A DNA stretch of 24,889 nt, taken from contig CAXNAA020000186.1 in the NCBI GenBank assembly GCA_964200075.2, forward strand, positions 1 through 24,889, given 5' to 3'. The position numbers and the translations under genes were made by a program. The notes below the pieces were generated by a model, which saw nothing but the letters and a program-made list of their open reading frames with translations, was not told where the DNA came from and made no database searches. The first letter of the stretch is position 1. Each line of letters starts with the position of its first letter. The stretch comes from Sphacelaria rigidula. Lineage: Eukaryota; Phaeophyceae; Sphacelariales. Shown here piece by piece: positions 21,034-24,889 of this stretch.

Positions 21034-22882
21034 TTTAATTCGCACTTTGAACCTCTCCCCTTCCTCAGGGCGAGTCCGTGGTCTCAAGGGATCAACGCAT
21101 CTCTCCCCGGTACACGCCTTGCATTTTGGTCTCGCGGATTGGCTCAGCACTTCCGCACCGCGTCAACTCACGTCAAACAAACTCAGTCAACTACTTTGTT
21201 TACTCGCGTTCTCACGCTTTCCACAGTGGAAATCAAATACTGTGAAGAAAAAACCCAACGCATTGGGAATCGAACCCTCGTTCTCTTCGCCCTAATCGCG
21301 ACAGGTGGACCATTACACCACCGGGGCGCGGCGTACTGAAGGAACATGAGTCGAAAAGTAGCTTTGATTGGCCCAAACATTGCGCCGCTGCGAGATAGAC
21401 AGCTGTTACCATCAATCAAGGATACAGCAGCTCCGTGCTGGCTCAGTTTGTTTGCGCCAACCTGCACGCACCCGCTTTGTGTGTCTTCCCCGATCGCAGC
21501 ACCCGACTATAACTGAAGTACCAGAGAAGACGCAACAGACAGCTGCACACTCGTCACGTGACGACTGTTTCAACCTTTGTTTGAACAGCACTTTGATCCC
21601 ACTCCATTTCGGTGCAGACCGAAACACAGCACGCAGCAGCAACTGTTCAGGCATCCTCCAGCGCACATCGCACCGTGATTGTCTTCGAGTGCTTAGATGC
21701 ACAACAGCACAGCGACGACTACAGCATTGAAATGATGGGTTTGGGAAGCGCTTTGTTCGTTCGACTCGAGACGAAACAGCCAACACAGCATAAATGTTTC
21801 AACAGTGTGTGGGAAGGGAGCACTGGGTGCCGACAATATTGTTCTTCATGGAGACGAACGCAATGACAACAAAGCTACTCAGTCAGTCCCAGCGGAGATC
21901 AAAACGCCTTCACAAAGGCCTAGAGACACCACCGCTCAGCGATAGCTACAGCACACGAGACAGAGCATGTGTGTGTTTGTGCTGCAGCACAGTGATACAG
22001 GACATGTCCCATTCGATACTCCTTTCCCTGATTTCGGGTGGGTTCTCGATTTTTGCCGAGTGGTGATTTTCAAACGCTCGGCCATAACCGCGCTACGCGC
22101 GAAAATATTTCAATTCGCTGTCAATTACCCCCATCAGTGGGAGGTGAGCTAAACTTCTGCACTTGTGCCAAGTGCTCGAATCCTCCCAGTGCCCATCTAC
22201 GCCTACAAAAACCACTTTCTAGGAACTCACGGACTTGTTAGCGGACGAACTCTCAGTACAGGGGTGAGTTCAAACGGGTAAACAGCAATACTTCAAACGC
22301 CAGAGTGGGATTTTCACTAATTTTTCGAGCGAAAATGGTGAGGATTCTACAGAGGGCCCCCACCCTGGCGGTCAAATGGCTAAACCTCGCCTACGAGAAC
22401 CATCACGTTCGGACTGTTCTGCGCTGTGCAGTGCACTGGCTCGGTTCAGCCGTGCCGTGCTGCCCGCACATTCGGTACCTGGTCTGATGTTTGTGTGTCG
22501 GTGCTGTGCTATGCGGAGCTGTCTGGTTGCTTGCGTCTATTCATTCAAATGTTCACGATCACGTGACGCCAAATTTCAGTAGGACACAGTACAAACAGCC
22601 AGTACAACACTACTGTGGAGGATAGCTGGGCGTAAGTCTGACCGCTGTGCCGCACTGCTACAGGACCTTACAGCACTTGCTACAGAACACGTATCTACAG
22701 ACAACACTAACATACAAGCGCTGGACATGGAGCACAACAAAGACCTCACCTTTCCGTATGTTCCTTCGCCAATGGGCCCAAGAATATCATATGCGCTGAC
22801 ATCCCTGGCCCAGTGCGTAGGCTTGCGCTTCTTCTTTTTCGGCCTCTCCTCCTCACCCCCCACCCCGTCTTGCGCGCTCGAG
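2019..22882 (-). CDS. CDK9/CDK12-type cyclin-dependent kinase, partial gene (four exons seen)
   Basis: The gene model joins 22882-22750, 3713-3627, 3095-2976 and 2165-2019 on the minus strand, giving 162 codons. Every visible junction between these exons is phase 0 with GT donors and AG acceptors. In order the product has a lysine-rich stretch (PKKKKRKP, about residues 14-21), glycine loop GEGTYGKV (about 38-45), catalytic lysine in VVVALK (residue 60), the alpha-C cyclin-binding helix PITSIRE with its glutamate near residue 83, and hinge VYMVFEYLEYDL. The order and spacing match the N-lobe of CDKs. PITAIRE in CDK12/13 and plant CDKC and PITALRE in CDK9 are the nearest known signatures, so I infer a kinase acting with a cyclin in the nucleus on the RNA polymerase II C-terminal domain. 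CDK11 (PITSLRE) is the main alternative. The HRD and DFG motifs lie beyond the left edge, and the start ATG lies in an unseen upstream exon. Confidence 0.92.
2166..2975 (-). other. Kinase intron between exons c and d (810 bp)
   Basis: The donor is GTGCGG and the acceptor is a pyrimidine-rich TTGTTTGCAG. More than half of this intron is the foldback element at 2484-2904, so the primary transcript would carry a long hairpin. Confidence 0.85.
2484..2904. repeat. Foldback element 1 (long inverted repeat)
   Basis: Arms 2484-2676 and 2720-2904 are inverted copies around a 43-bp loop. The inner arms are nearly identical (ATTGGCCAAACTTGC with its complement), and the outer arms diverge with small indels. 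The folded RNA would be a hairpin of about 190 bp. No terminal duplication or coding capacity is clear. Because it is palindromic, mirror-image open frames appear on both strands and should not be taken as genes. Confidence 0.9.
2976..3095 (-). CDS. Kinase exon c: PITSIRE cyclin-binding helix
   Basis: This exon has 120 nt (40 codons). It opens with GGFPITSIREIRIL after acceptor TGTACAG. It continues through the beta-4 region (LQHENIVELLEVVTDSHGK) and ends DGK before donor GTGCGG. The phrase EVVTD matches the EIVTD of CDK9/12 kinases better than the corresponding part of CDK11, which supports the elongation-kinase assignment. Confidence 0.93.
3096..3626 (-). other. Kinase intron between exons b and c (531 bp)
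   Basis: The donor is GTGAGT and the acceptor TGTACAG. I see no repeat or conserved element inside. Confidence 0.85.
3627..3713 (-). CDS. Kinase exon b: catalytic lysine strand
   Basis: This exon has 87 nt (29 codons). The acceptor GGCTCAG precedes VWKARDPDTD, which completes the glycine-loop strand begun in exon a, and VVVALK supplies the ATP-anchoring lysine. The donor is GAC followed by GTGAGT. The end of the exon (KEGNNCD) adds a few residues relative to the usual KEGFPIT junction of CDK12 relatives, so a small family-specific insertion sits before the cyclin-binding helix. Confidence 0.92.
3715..4436. other. Giant intron segment, nothing recognised
   Basis: Unique-looking sequence between the exon b acceptor and SINE copy D. 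Overlapping short frames show no motifs. Confidence 0.5.
4437..4650 (+). mobile_element. tRNA-headed SINE, copy D (internally deleted)
   Basis: The head CCCCGATGGTCTAAT resembles the D-arm of copy C, and GGAGTTCGAAATTC is a decayed box B. The tail (ATCCAATTCAC, ACCAAAATATC, CAGGGGAGACATG, GGTCCCGAGGAAGG) matches the family. It is about 215 bp long against about 300 in copy C, so the middle has been lost. Confidence 0.65.
4752..4947 (-). repeat. Dispersed repeat F, copy 1
   Basis: Read on the minus strand it matches 17007-17190 over nearly its whole length. Shared blocks include CACCCTTCATG/CGCCCTTCAAG, GACTCGCC, CGCTTGGTG, GTCCGGCGAAATC, GGCGTGCTCCGTCCC, GCTTTGTAGG and ATCATGAG. No coding frame or polymerase III promoter is obvious, and the family is unassigned. 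Confidence 0.82.
4951..5330. other. Giant intron segment, nothing recognised
   Basis: It contains a G-rich run at 5039-5060. No repeat partner or coding signal is seen. Confidence 0.5.
5331..6191 (+). CDS. Long open frame inside the giant intron, unassigned
   Basis: A frame open for 286 codons, with its first ATG at 5646 leaving 181 codons. It is the longest open frame in the window. The first part is cysteine-rich in a way that follows TGT-rich DNA. The C-terminal 55 residues are lysine-, arginine- and proline-rich (SPEKPVGKPSD, then ERSRKRRASVKKE). No family is recognised. It lies antisense to the kinase transcript and may be a nested gene, a mobile-element relic or chance. Confidence 0.15.
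   Translation: MKSWCFHAAGGARGVFEACPCAVAAGRITTYNTQLRLQSAVGSSLFQYCACPNKLKLQVYIVCGFVCGVSKYRGSEVPGSHGPAHGHVARARFCELAIHQPVRVLMAHCVTARCYMIVLCCHGRWSEQLVLKVSPVRLDSTPSMHFNEDMFFKTAQFIYPALTTAVPETKKSPCAEYIFSYIFLHSGFSTHNWRESYPSHPFIRAQCEQRINKFPIIVAIIIRQQNISTITTSPEKPVGKPSDRLAVRPEPKAKPLPIIERSRKRRASVKKENSTFPRKRGLNREK
6192..6721. other. Giant intron segment with a weak minus-strand frame
   Basis: A minus-strand frame of about 95 codons ends at 6371 in a Pro/Val/Ala/Thr-rich tail (VDTDAPPVTPAVMASL). It has no ATG near its start and no known motif, so I do not call it a gene. Confidence 0.4.
6722..7010 (-). mobile_element. tRNA-headed SINE, copy A
   Basis: The head, read on the minus strand from 7010, begins GTGCCCCCGCGG and has a polymerase III box B at 6951-6941 (GGTTCGATTCC). 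The tail near 6722-6800 shares the blocks AAGGCGTGTA, GGGGGAGATGCG and CCACGGACTCG with the other copies. The tRNA fold is broken (no matching anticodon stem), so this is a SINE rather than a tRNA gene. Confidence 0.75.
7011..7446. other. Giant intron segment, nothing recognised
   Basis: Between SINE copy A and foldback 2. No coding signal or repeat partner is seen. Confidence 0.5.
7447..7762. repeat. Foldback element 2, abutting the LINE
   Basis: Left arm about 7447-7600 and right arm about 7615-7762 are diverged inverted copies. Shared blocks include TCACGCCGTTT, GAGTT-ACCCTG, TTTTGCACA/TTGTGCACAA, TATGGGT and GCAACTT. The LINE's readable part starts just after the right arm. It looks like a non-autonomous foldback or MITE; no transposase is present. 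Confidence 0.82.
7765..9990 (+). mobile_element. Degenerate, 5'-truncated non-LTR retrotransposon (LINE)
   Basis: A decayed reverse transcriptase can be read across three frames with stops and frameshifts. In order it shows a linker region (YAKELEEYMRMEESKGCW near 8030; LGNVSVLDETEEAP near 8318, followed by a stop and PDGLPA near 8394), fingers and palm (about 8458-8670: CNDVTMKAFYNKG, NRSIFLVAHAANCFLKI, RLGIFCEELG), EEQCG-like sequence near 8657, ARDLTIVEDFVYLED near 9020, and the catalytic LLYADDA (YADD at 9112-9123). EGLARITAVMVLVYQEFALT follows at about 9139. A C-terminal RRL...RLWLAGGFVAQNEPHLPK segment near 9620-9700 matches the end of LINE polyproteins. No endonuclease domain is seen, so the copy is 5' truncated. 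Both boundaries are approximate, and the element cannot code for protein. Confidence 0.9.
9991..11922. other. Giant intron segment, nothing recognised
   Basis: A pyrimidine-rich tract lies at 10250-10400 and scattered short frames occur. I find no family motif, SINE head or clear inverted repeat. Confidence 0.5.
11923..11964. repeat. Tandem repeat, 14-bp unit, three copies
   Basis: CCATGTTCATGTTA is repeated three times, the last copy ending in G. Confidence 0.95.
12063..12183. repeat. Foldback element 3 (nested hairpin)
   Basis: The inner arms 12078-12101 and 12109-12131 pair around the loop GTGACAG (CACTCCAAGTTC against GAACTCGGAGTG). The outer arms 12063-12077 and 12167-12183 also pair (GCCAAAACGGT against ACCGTTTTTGGC). 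It lies about 35 bp upstream of a short tandem repeat and the minisatellite. Confidence 0.75.
12218..12243. repeat. Short tandem repeat, 9-bp unit
   Basis: GGGCAGGTA is repeated about three times immediately before the palindrome and the minisatellite. Confidence 0.85.
12256..12282. repeat. Perfect 12-bp inverted repeat
   Basis: AATACTCGGGTA and its exact reverse complement are separated by AAA. It lies at the left end of the minisatellite and uses the same TACTC and GGGTA words. Confidence 0.9.
12297..12662. repeat. Minisatellite of self-complementary units of about 43 bp
   Basis: Seven to eight diverged units follow the plan GGGTAGATTGGGTACG, about 10 bp, then ACTCTACCCAA. The unit's start (GGGTAGA) pairs with its end (TCTACCC), so each unit can form a hairpin. 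Two units, near 12419 and 12528, carry a related insertion of about 30 bp containing ACTCTTAGCAATAC or ACTCTCAGTAATAC, which gives a higher-order alternation. Confidence 0.85.
12663..14580. other. Giant intron segment, no supported gene
   Basis: The minus-strand frame 14145-13846 contains a hydrophobic stretch (FMLVVMLCVLLMS) but no ATG near its start. GGTACCGGGGAGG followed by GAGAAAGGGGAGG near 13765-13803 faintly recalls the SINE tail but is too short to call. Confidence 0.45.
14581..14900 (+). mobile_element. tRNA-headed SINE, copy B
   Basis: The head begins GCCGCGCCCCGG, as in copy C. It keeps ATTAGGGC and a box-B-like GGGTTGGATTC, while the box A region is altered. The body shares GGAAGTGCTGA, ACCAAAATGC, AGGCGTGTATCGGG, GAGAGATGCGTTGA and GACTCGCCCCGAGGA with copy C. 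Confidence 0.82.
14901..15990. other. Giant intron segment, with one small hairpin
   Basis: An imperfect hairpin of about 20 bp lies at 15200-15243 (CACGCGTGATGACTTTC against GAAAGCTCATCACCCGCGTG). The 152-codon plus-strand frame 15430-15888 starts from GTG and matches no family I know. Confidence 0.5.
15991..16201. repeat. Tandem duplication, period 111 bp
   Basis: Two copies of about 100 bp (15991-16090 and 16102-16201) start TATTGTCTTTCCC and contain CAACCATCCA runs. They end in an AT-rich TTAATTAATTATTATATATA tract. They differ by only a few bases, so the duplication is recent. Confidence 0.95.
16202..17006. other. Giant intron segment, nothing recognised
   Basis: No coding signal or repeat beyond the neighbouring duplication. 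Confidence 0.5.
17007..17190 (+). repeat. Dispersed repeat F, copy 2
   Basis: This is the plus-strand partner of 4752-4947. The two lie in opposite orientations in the same giant intron, so the transcript could pair over about 190 nt across some 12 kb. Confidence 0.82.
17848..18321 (+). CDS. Protein-like open frame inside the giant intron, unassigned
   Basis: About 157 codons are open after a TAA at 17845-17847. A pyrimidine-containing ACTTTCAG at 17891-17898 could be a splice acceptor. The composition is natural-looking and aromatic-rich (SERFPGDLFWFGYWYERL, then VNDTVTSVVDFRIVG). There is no ATG until well inside the frame. I recognise no family. It may be an exon of a nested gene or a relic of a mobile or viral gene. 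Confidence 0.2.
   Translation, partial: LISTKQSLRPLHLSDFQQVIQADKTVNVNTFSLKKFSERFPGDLFWFGYWYERLRVTVNDTVTSVVDFRIVGCTPDPHFVSTNCSMQRVLPTVRVTATYYTCEWQSMVDALEQNDVAVGPGKAYFASALAFITHRARTSFNVLRETATLALHRFQCT
18322..18840. other. Giant intron segment, weak minus-strand frame
   Basis: The minus-strand frame 18968-18570 overlaps repeat G copy 1 and continues here, but no family motif is seen. Confidence 0.4.
18841..18947. repeat. Degenerate direct repeat G, copy 1
   Basis: It matches 19227-19336. Shared blocks include GTGAACGTTT, CGCACCTTCT, GCTCAAACAC and CCCAAACGG. On the minus strand both copies read as related peptides (PFG.R...CLS.EGA..TFT.SI.VN.L), with an in-frame stop in copy 2. Confidence 0.8.
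19227..19336. repeat. Degenerate direct repeat G, copy 2
   Basis: This is the partner of 18841-18947, about 390 bp away. It is flanked on both sides by short copies of TCAACTGCGACAA-like sequence (19226 and 19336), itself a small direct repeat. Confidence 0.75.
19337..20202. other. Giant intron segment, nothing recognised
   Basis: A plus-strand frame of about 114 codons (19412-19756) shows no motif. GTGCTGACATGT-type short repeats near 20040-20060 are the only structure. Confidence 0.45.
20203..20533. repeat. Mixed direct and inverted repeat cluster
   Basis: A unit of about 75 bp (CATGCGTA, TTTCCACCAGAAGCAAC, GTATTCCGAAGCCGCC, CTTTGCGTC) occurs at 20203-20280 and 20317-20392 in direct orientation and at 20533-20464 inverted. 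A shorter inverted piece lies at 20437-20404 (GGACAGGCTTTCG in plus-strand sense). The second and third units can fold into a hairpin. Confidence 0.82.
20534..20951. other. Giant intron segment, nothing recognised
   Basis: No coding signal. It leads into the TG microsatellite. Confidence 0.5.
20952..21032. repeat. (TG)n microsatellite
   Basis: About 80 bp of almost pure TG with two TATG interruptions. It adjoins the 3' end of SINE copy C. Open frames through it encode alternating Val-Cys or Thr-His and are artefacts. Confidence 0.97.
21037..21333 (-). mobile_element. tRNA-headed SINE, copy C (best preserved)
   Basis: On the minus strand it starts GCCGCGCCCCGG. It has box A TGGTGTAATGG (21320-21310) and box B GGTTCGATTCC (21276-21266), both close to the tRNA consensus, followed by a family-specific body and tail. 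Its 3' end abuts the long TG/CA microsatellite at 20952-21032, which may have grown from the element's tail. Box spacing is tRNA-like, but the T and anticodon stems do not pair fully. Confidence 0.85.
21334..22749. other. 5' portion of the giant intron, nothing recognised
   Basis: The first 1.4 kb of the intron downstream of the donor at 22749. It is rich in ACAGCA and TACAG words but has no convincing element or gene. Confidence 0.5.
22750..22882 (-). CDS. Kinase exon a: basic N-terminal tail and glycine loop
   Basis: This 133-nt exon contributes one base to a split codon plus 44 codons. It carries the basic stretch PKKKKRKP and ends in GEGTYGK, with the Thr and Tyr that inhibitory kinases phosphorylate in CDKs. 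The donor is AAG followed by GTGAGG. No ATG is in frame, and a stop (TAA, about 22892-22894) lies just upstream. The exon therefore probably begins at an acceptor: TACTAAC, a perfect branch-point-like heptamer, is followed within a few bases by CGCAAAG. The exact 5' boundary is inferred; the 3' boundary is firm. Confidence 0.88.
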
Positions 22883-23604
22883 CTTTGCGGTTAGTACACA
22901 TTTGCGACACAATTTGAGGCGATTTGATGTACCGTACTTCGACGAATAATAAGAACACCACCTTGATTTATCGCATCACCTCGCACAAATACACCTCAAC
23001 TACACGGCCCTCTTGTACCTCCTGTCGACAACTGGTTCTATCTGCAGATACTGCACTACCTGCAGTATGTGCCCTGTACGCTGCAACAAGTACAGTGGCT
23101 GCTGTCGCGTGGGTACAAACAGCTTGCTGAATTGTACTGTTGTCTGTCGGTACAGTAAACGACTGCATGTGATACCACACCCATGTACAACATACCCACC
23201 GAGACAATTCATCATCGACCGCTCCATGAGCTGGGGAAGATAGTTGCTGGGAACGTGGCAAAACATGCGGTCTCGTCTCCATGACACCTGAAGAGCACAG
23301 CTTCGAAATGTCTCCGACTCTGTGCTGGTAGATGACAATACGTCTCATTGTTTTAGTATGAGCTTTTCTGACTATACCACAGGACTGCTCAGAGCTGTCA
23401 GTCGATCTGATACAGGTAGACTCGTGCGGTACAGTCAATTCTGGCTGATCACACTGGAGAGTCGTCCGCGTAGTGCTATATGTACACCAGAATCGGCGTA
23501 TAGAGCGGGAAGCCAGACCCTGTGTTGGCAACAGTAGCGACTACTAATATAGTGTGGGAGAAAGGATTCGGTCAGTGCTCCAATTGAGGAGGAGCATTCG
23601 CACA
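22883..23604. promoter_or_regulatory. Shared upstream region of the divergent kinase and EH genes
   Basis: This stretch of at most 722 bp separates the first visible kinase exon (minus) from the EH gene ATG (plus). It must hold the EH gene's start site, and probably the kinase's missing first exon and promoter as well, although a larger intron cannot be excluded. An AATATAG stretch near 23547 lies about 55 bp before the EH ATG and could be a TATA-like element. A 187-codon open frame on the minus strand (23531-22968) has no family resemblance and may be chance. Confidence 0.5.
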
Positions 23605-24576
23605 ATGGACAGCACTGGACCGAAGTGGGCGCCTGGAAGCGTAGAGGAGAGGAAATTTTACGATGGACTTTTCCAAATAGCAGATGTTACCAAAACGGCC
23701 AAGCTGGCGGGTCAGCCAGCGGTTGCTTTCCTGGGAAGGAGTGGTCTCGTTATGCCGGTCCTGAAGCAGGTACAGGAATGAATTCAGCGATTGCCCTTAC
23801 TGGAACTTGAGAAGTGACGATTTGGTGTGGTGCTATGATGGACTCTGGACAACACACAGATTTTCACGAACTTTTGTATCTTGGTTCGTCGAGGTACACG
23901 ATGGAAATTCATGAAGGTCTGTATGATCCTAAATTTGGCGAGAGCGGGAACTGCTCATGGCGGCGTTGCCCTCGCACGTGAGACCGTGTTGCGAGGATGC
24001 CTTAGAAGCCAATATATTGTTTCTCTGCCGCTGTTCTCTCAGGTTGTTTAAAGGGCACCAAATTATATGAGATTTGCACATCTTGCTTGCGGAATGTATC
24101 CACGTTGGAAGTAAACTTTTGCACGTCATTGTTCCTCACCGAGTGAACGTCCCAGCTGACCGGACTGCTGTCATTCGTACAGCATCGTCCGCCGTACGGA
24201 AAAGTTGCACTTACCCTACAGTACTTCTTCCGAGTACCTCGCAGCATACGAGTACGGTTCTGGAAATGTTTTCCCATACCCAGCAGTTGCTTATCGTTCT
24301 GCAGATGTGCGAAACCCCACCCTTGGAAATCACTTTGCCACAGGGATTTACCGTCATTGCAGTGACGCATCGATTGGTGGCCGCTCGTCCTGAAGAGTAC
24401 ACTACAGCATGGCTATCCTATGCTCGATTTCTGCCGTTGAAAGTGTCATCGTGTACTCTACCCTGCATTCCTCCGCGATCGAAAAACAGATCTGGGACAT
24501 ATCTTGCGATCCTAAGCTGGGGTATCTCCGCCGCGAAGATTTTTACGTGGCGATGCGCCTTATTGCAACTGCGCAG
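23605..24576 (+). CDS. EPS15-like EH-domain protein, 5' part (two exons)
   Basis: Exons 23605-23769 (55 codons) and 24490-24576 (29 codons) join in phase 0. The ATG at 23605 is the first in frame and is preceded by CACA. The joined 84 residues form an EH domain: an ERKFYDGLF opening helix, AFLGRSGLVMPVLKQIWDIS (the GL...LxxIW core with the tryptophan that binds NPF peptides), then DFYVAMRLIATAQ, close to the FFVALRLVACAQ ending of EPS15 EH domains. The protein is expected to act as an endocytic adaptor at clathrin-coated membrane. The second EF-hand loop (CDPKLGYLRRED) lacks the usual calcium-coordinating acids. The exon 2 donor is CAG followed by GTAAGA, and the gene runs off the right edge, so further EH domains cannot be judged. 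Confidence 0.9.
23770..24489 (+). other. EH gene intron 1 (720 bp)
   Basis: The donor is GTACAG and the acceptor GAAAAACAG. Several open frames cross it on both strands, but none shows family motifs, and the EH domain is continuous without it. Confidence 0.85.
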
Positions 24577-24644
24577 GTAAGAGCTGAGGACAGTGTGGCA
24601 ATGAAACCGTTGGCTGTTGTAGTAAAACCTCGAATGTATATATA

Positions 24645-24720
24645 AAAGTACCGGTACCGGGGGAGAGATGTGTGCAAGCCTTGAGACCAGGGATTCCTCT
24701 CGAGGACATGGAGGGGTTGG
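24645..24720 (+). mobile_element. tRNA-headed SINE, copy E (tail fragment) in EH gene intron 2
   Basis: GTACCGGGGGAGAGATG, CCTTGAGACCA and GAGGACATGGAGG follow the order seen in the tails of copies B and C. No head is recognisable upstream. It begins about 70 bp after the exon 2 donor. Confidence 0.6.
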
Positions 24721-24800
24721 AACTAAGCCAAAATATGTAGGAAAAAAAAAATAGCGAATAGAAGTGAGCACAAGTATGCTGATCGATCACTGCGATAACG

Positions 24801-24817
24801 CCCCCCCCCCCCCCCCC
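24801..24817. repeat. Poly-C tract
   Basis: Seventeen consecutive C residues in the presumed EH gene intron 2. The exact length may be unreliable in sequencing. Confidence 0.9.
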
Positions 24818-24889
24818 TTGCCGGCGGTGGGAAGAGAGGCGGCCAGAACAGCGCCCCACAACACAGAAAACCGGGTGCGGGGGTTCTTT

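Larger units (their letters stand above)
3714..22749 (-). other. Giant kinase intron (about 19.0 kb)
   Basis: The donor GTGAGG lies at 22749 and the acceptor CAG ends at 3714. Joining the flanking exons restores GEGTYGK-VWKARD with no residue lost, so no coding exon of this kinase needs to lie inside. By my own tally about a quarter of it is recognisable repeat: a LINE, four SINE copies, foldbacks, a minisatellite and duplications. The rest is unassigned. Its size contrasts with 531, 810 and 720 bp for the other complete introns here. A misassembly joining two loci is the alternative explanation. Confidence 0.85.

Noticed and set aside
21266-21333. Possible tRNA gene on the minus strand (box A and box B both good)
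   Set aside because: The acceptor, anticodon and T stems do not pair as in a functional tRNA, and the sequence is the head of a repeated SINE family.
20776-21339. 187-codon frame with a Val-Cys repeat, and the Thr-His repeat frame opposite
   Set aside because: Both are translations of the TG microsatellite.
22968-23531. 187-codon minus-strand frame just upstream of the first visible kinase exon
   Set aside because: No family resemblance and no good splice donor in the phase needed to join the kinase exon; it could still overlap the missing first exon.
24074-24580. 168-codon plus-strand frame overlapping EH exon 2
   Set aside because: It reads EH exon 2 in the wrong frame and mostly covers EH intron 1.

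Overview
This is nuclear DNA from an intron-rich eukaryote with a fairly repeat-rich genome. It has GT-AG introns, non-LTR retrotransposon and SINE remnants, minisatellites and no prokaryotic gene layout. The lineage cannot be fixed from the window. A photosynthetic stramenopile such as a brown alga is my best guess, based on the style of the LINE and of the two genes, and it is only a guess.

Two protein-coding genes can be supported, placed head to head near the right end. On the minus strand lies a cyclin-dependent kinase of the CDK9/CDK12 (plant CDKC, yeast Ctk1) type. Four consecutive phase-0 exons are visible at 22882-22750, 3713-3627, 3095-2976 and 2165-2019. They encode the N-lobe and the start of the C-lobe, from a lysine-rich nuclear-localisation-like tail through the glycine loop, the catalytic lysine, a PITSIRE cyclin-binding helix and the hinge. 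The HRD loop and everything after it lie beyond the left edge, and the initiator ATG lies in an exon I could not locate. On the plus strand, starting at ATG 23605, is an EPS15-like EH-domain protein (endocytosis). Its first EH domain is split over exons 23605-23769 and 24490-24576, and the gene continues past the right edge. At most about 720 bp separate the two genes, so they may share a promoter.

The striking point is the first visible kinase intron. It runs from 22749 to 3714 (about 19.0 kb), while the other complete introns in the window are 531, 810 and 720 bp. It falls directly behind the glycine loop, and the exons on either side join in frame without missing conserved residues. Most of the window is therefore intron.

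The intron holds a decayed, 5'-truncated LINE with a readable YADD reverse transcriptase (about 7765-9990). It also holds four of five copies of a tRNA-headed SINE family of about 300 bp (4437-4650, 6722-7010, 14581-14900, 21037-21333; the fifth is in the EH gene at 24645-24720). Foldback elements lie at 7447-7762 and 12063-12183, and one more lies in kinase intron 3 at 2484-2904. A minisatellite of self-complementary units of about 43 bp lies at 12297-12662, and an unnamed repeat of about 190 bp is present twice in opposite orientations (4752-4947, 17007-17190). There is also a 111-bp-period tandem duplication (15991-16201), a duplicated coding-like block (18841-18947, 19227-19336), a mixed direct/inverted repeat cluster (20203-20533) and a long TG microsatellite (20952-21032).

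The left 2 kb carries an assembly gap of ten Ns, an unassigned open frame running off the left edge, and otherwise unremarkable sequence. I see no rRNA, functional tRNA, CRISPR array or prokaryotic operon.
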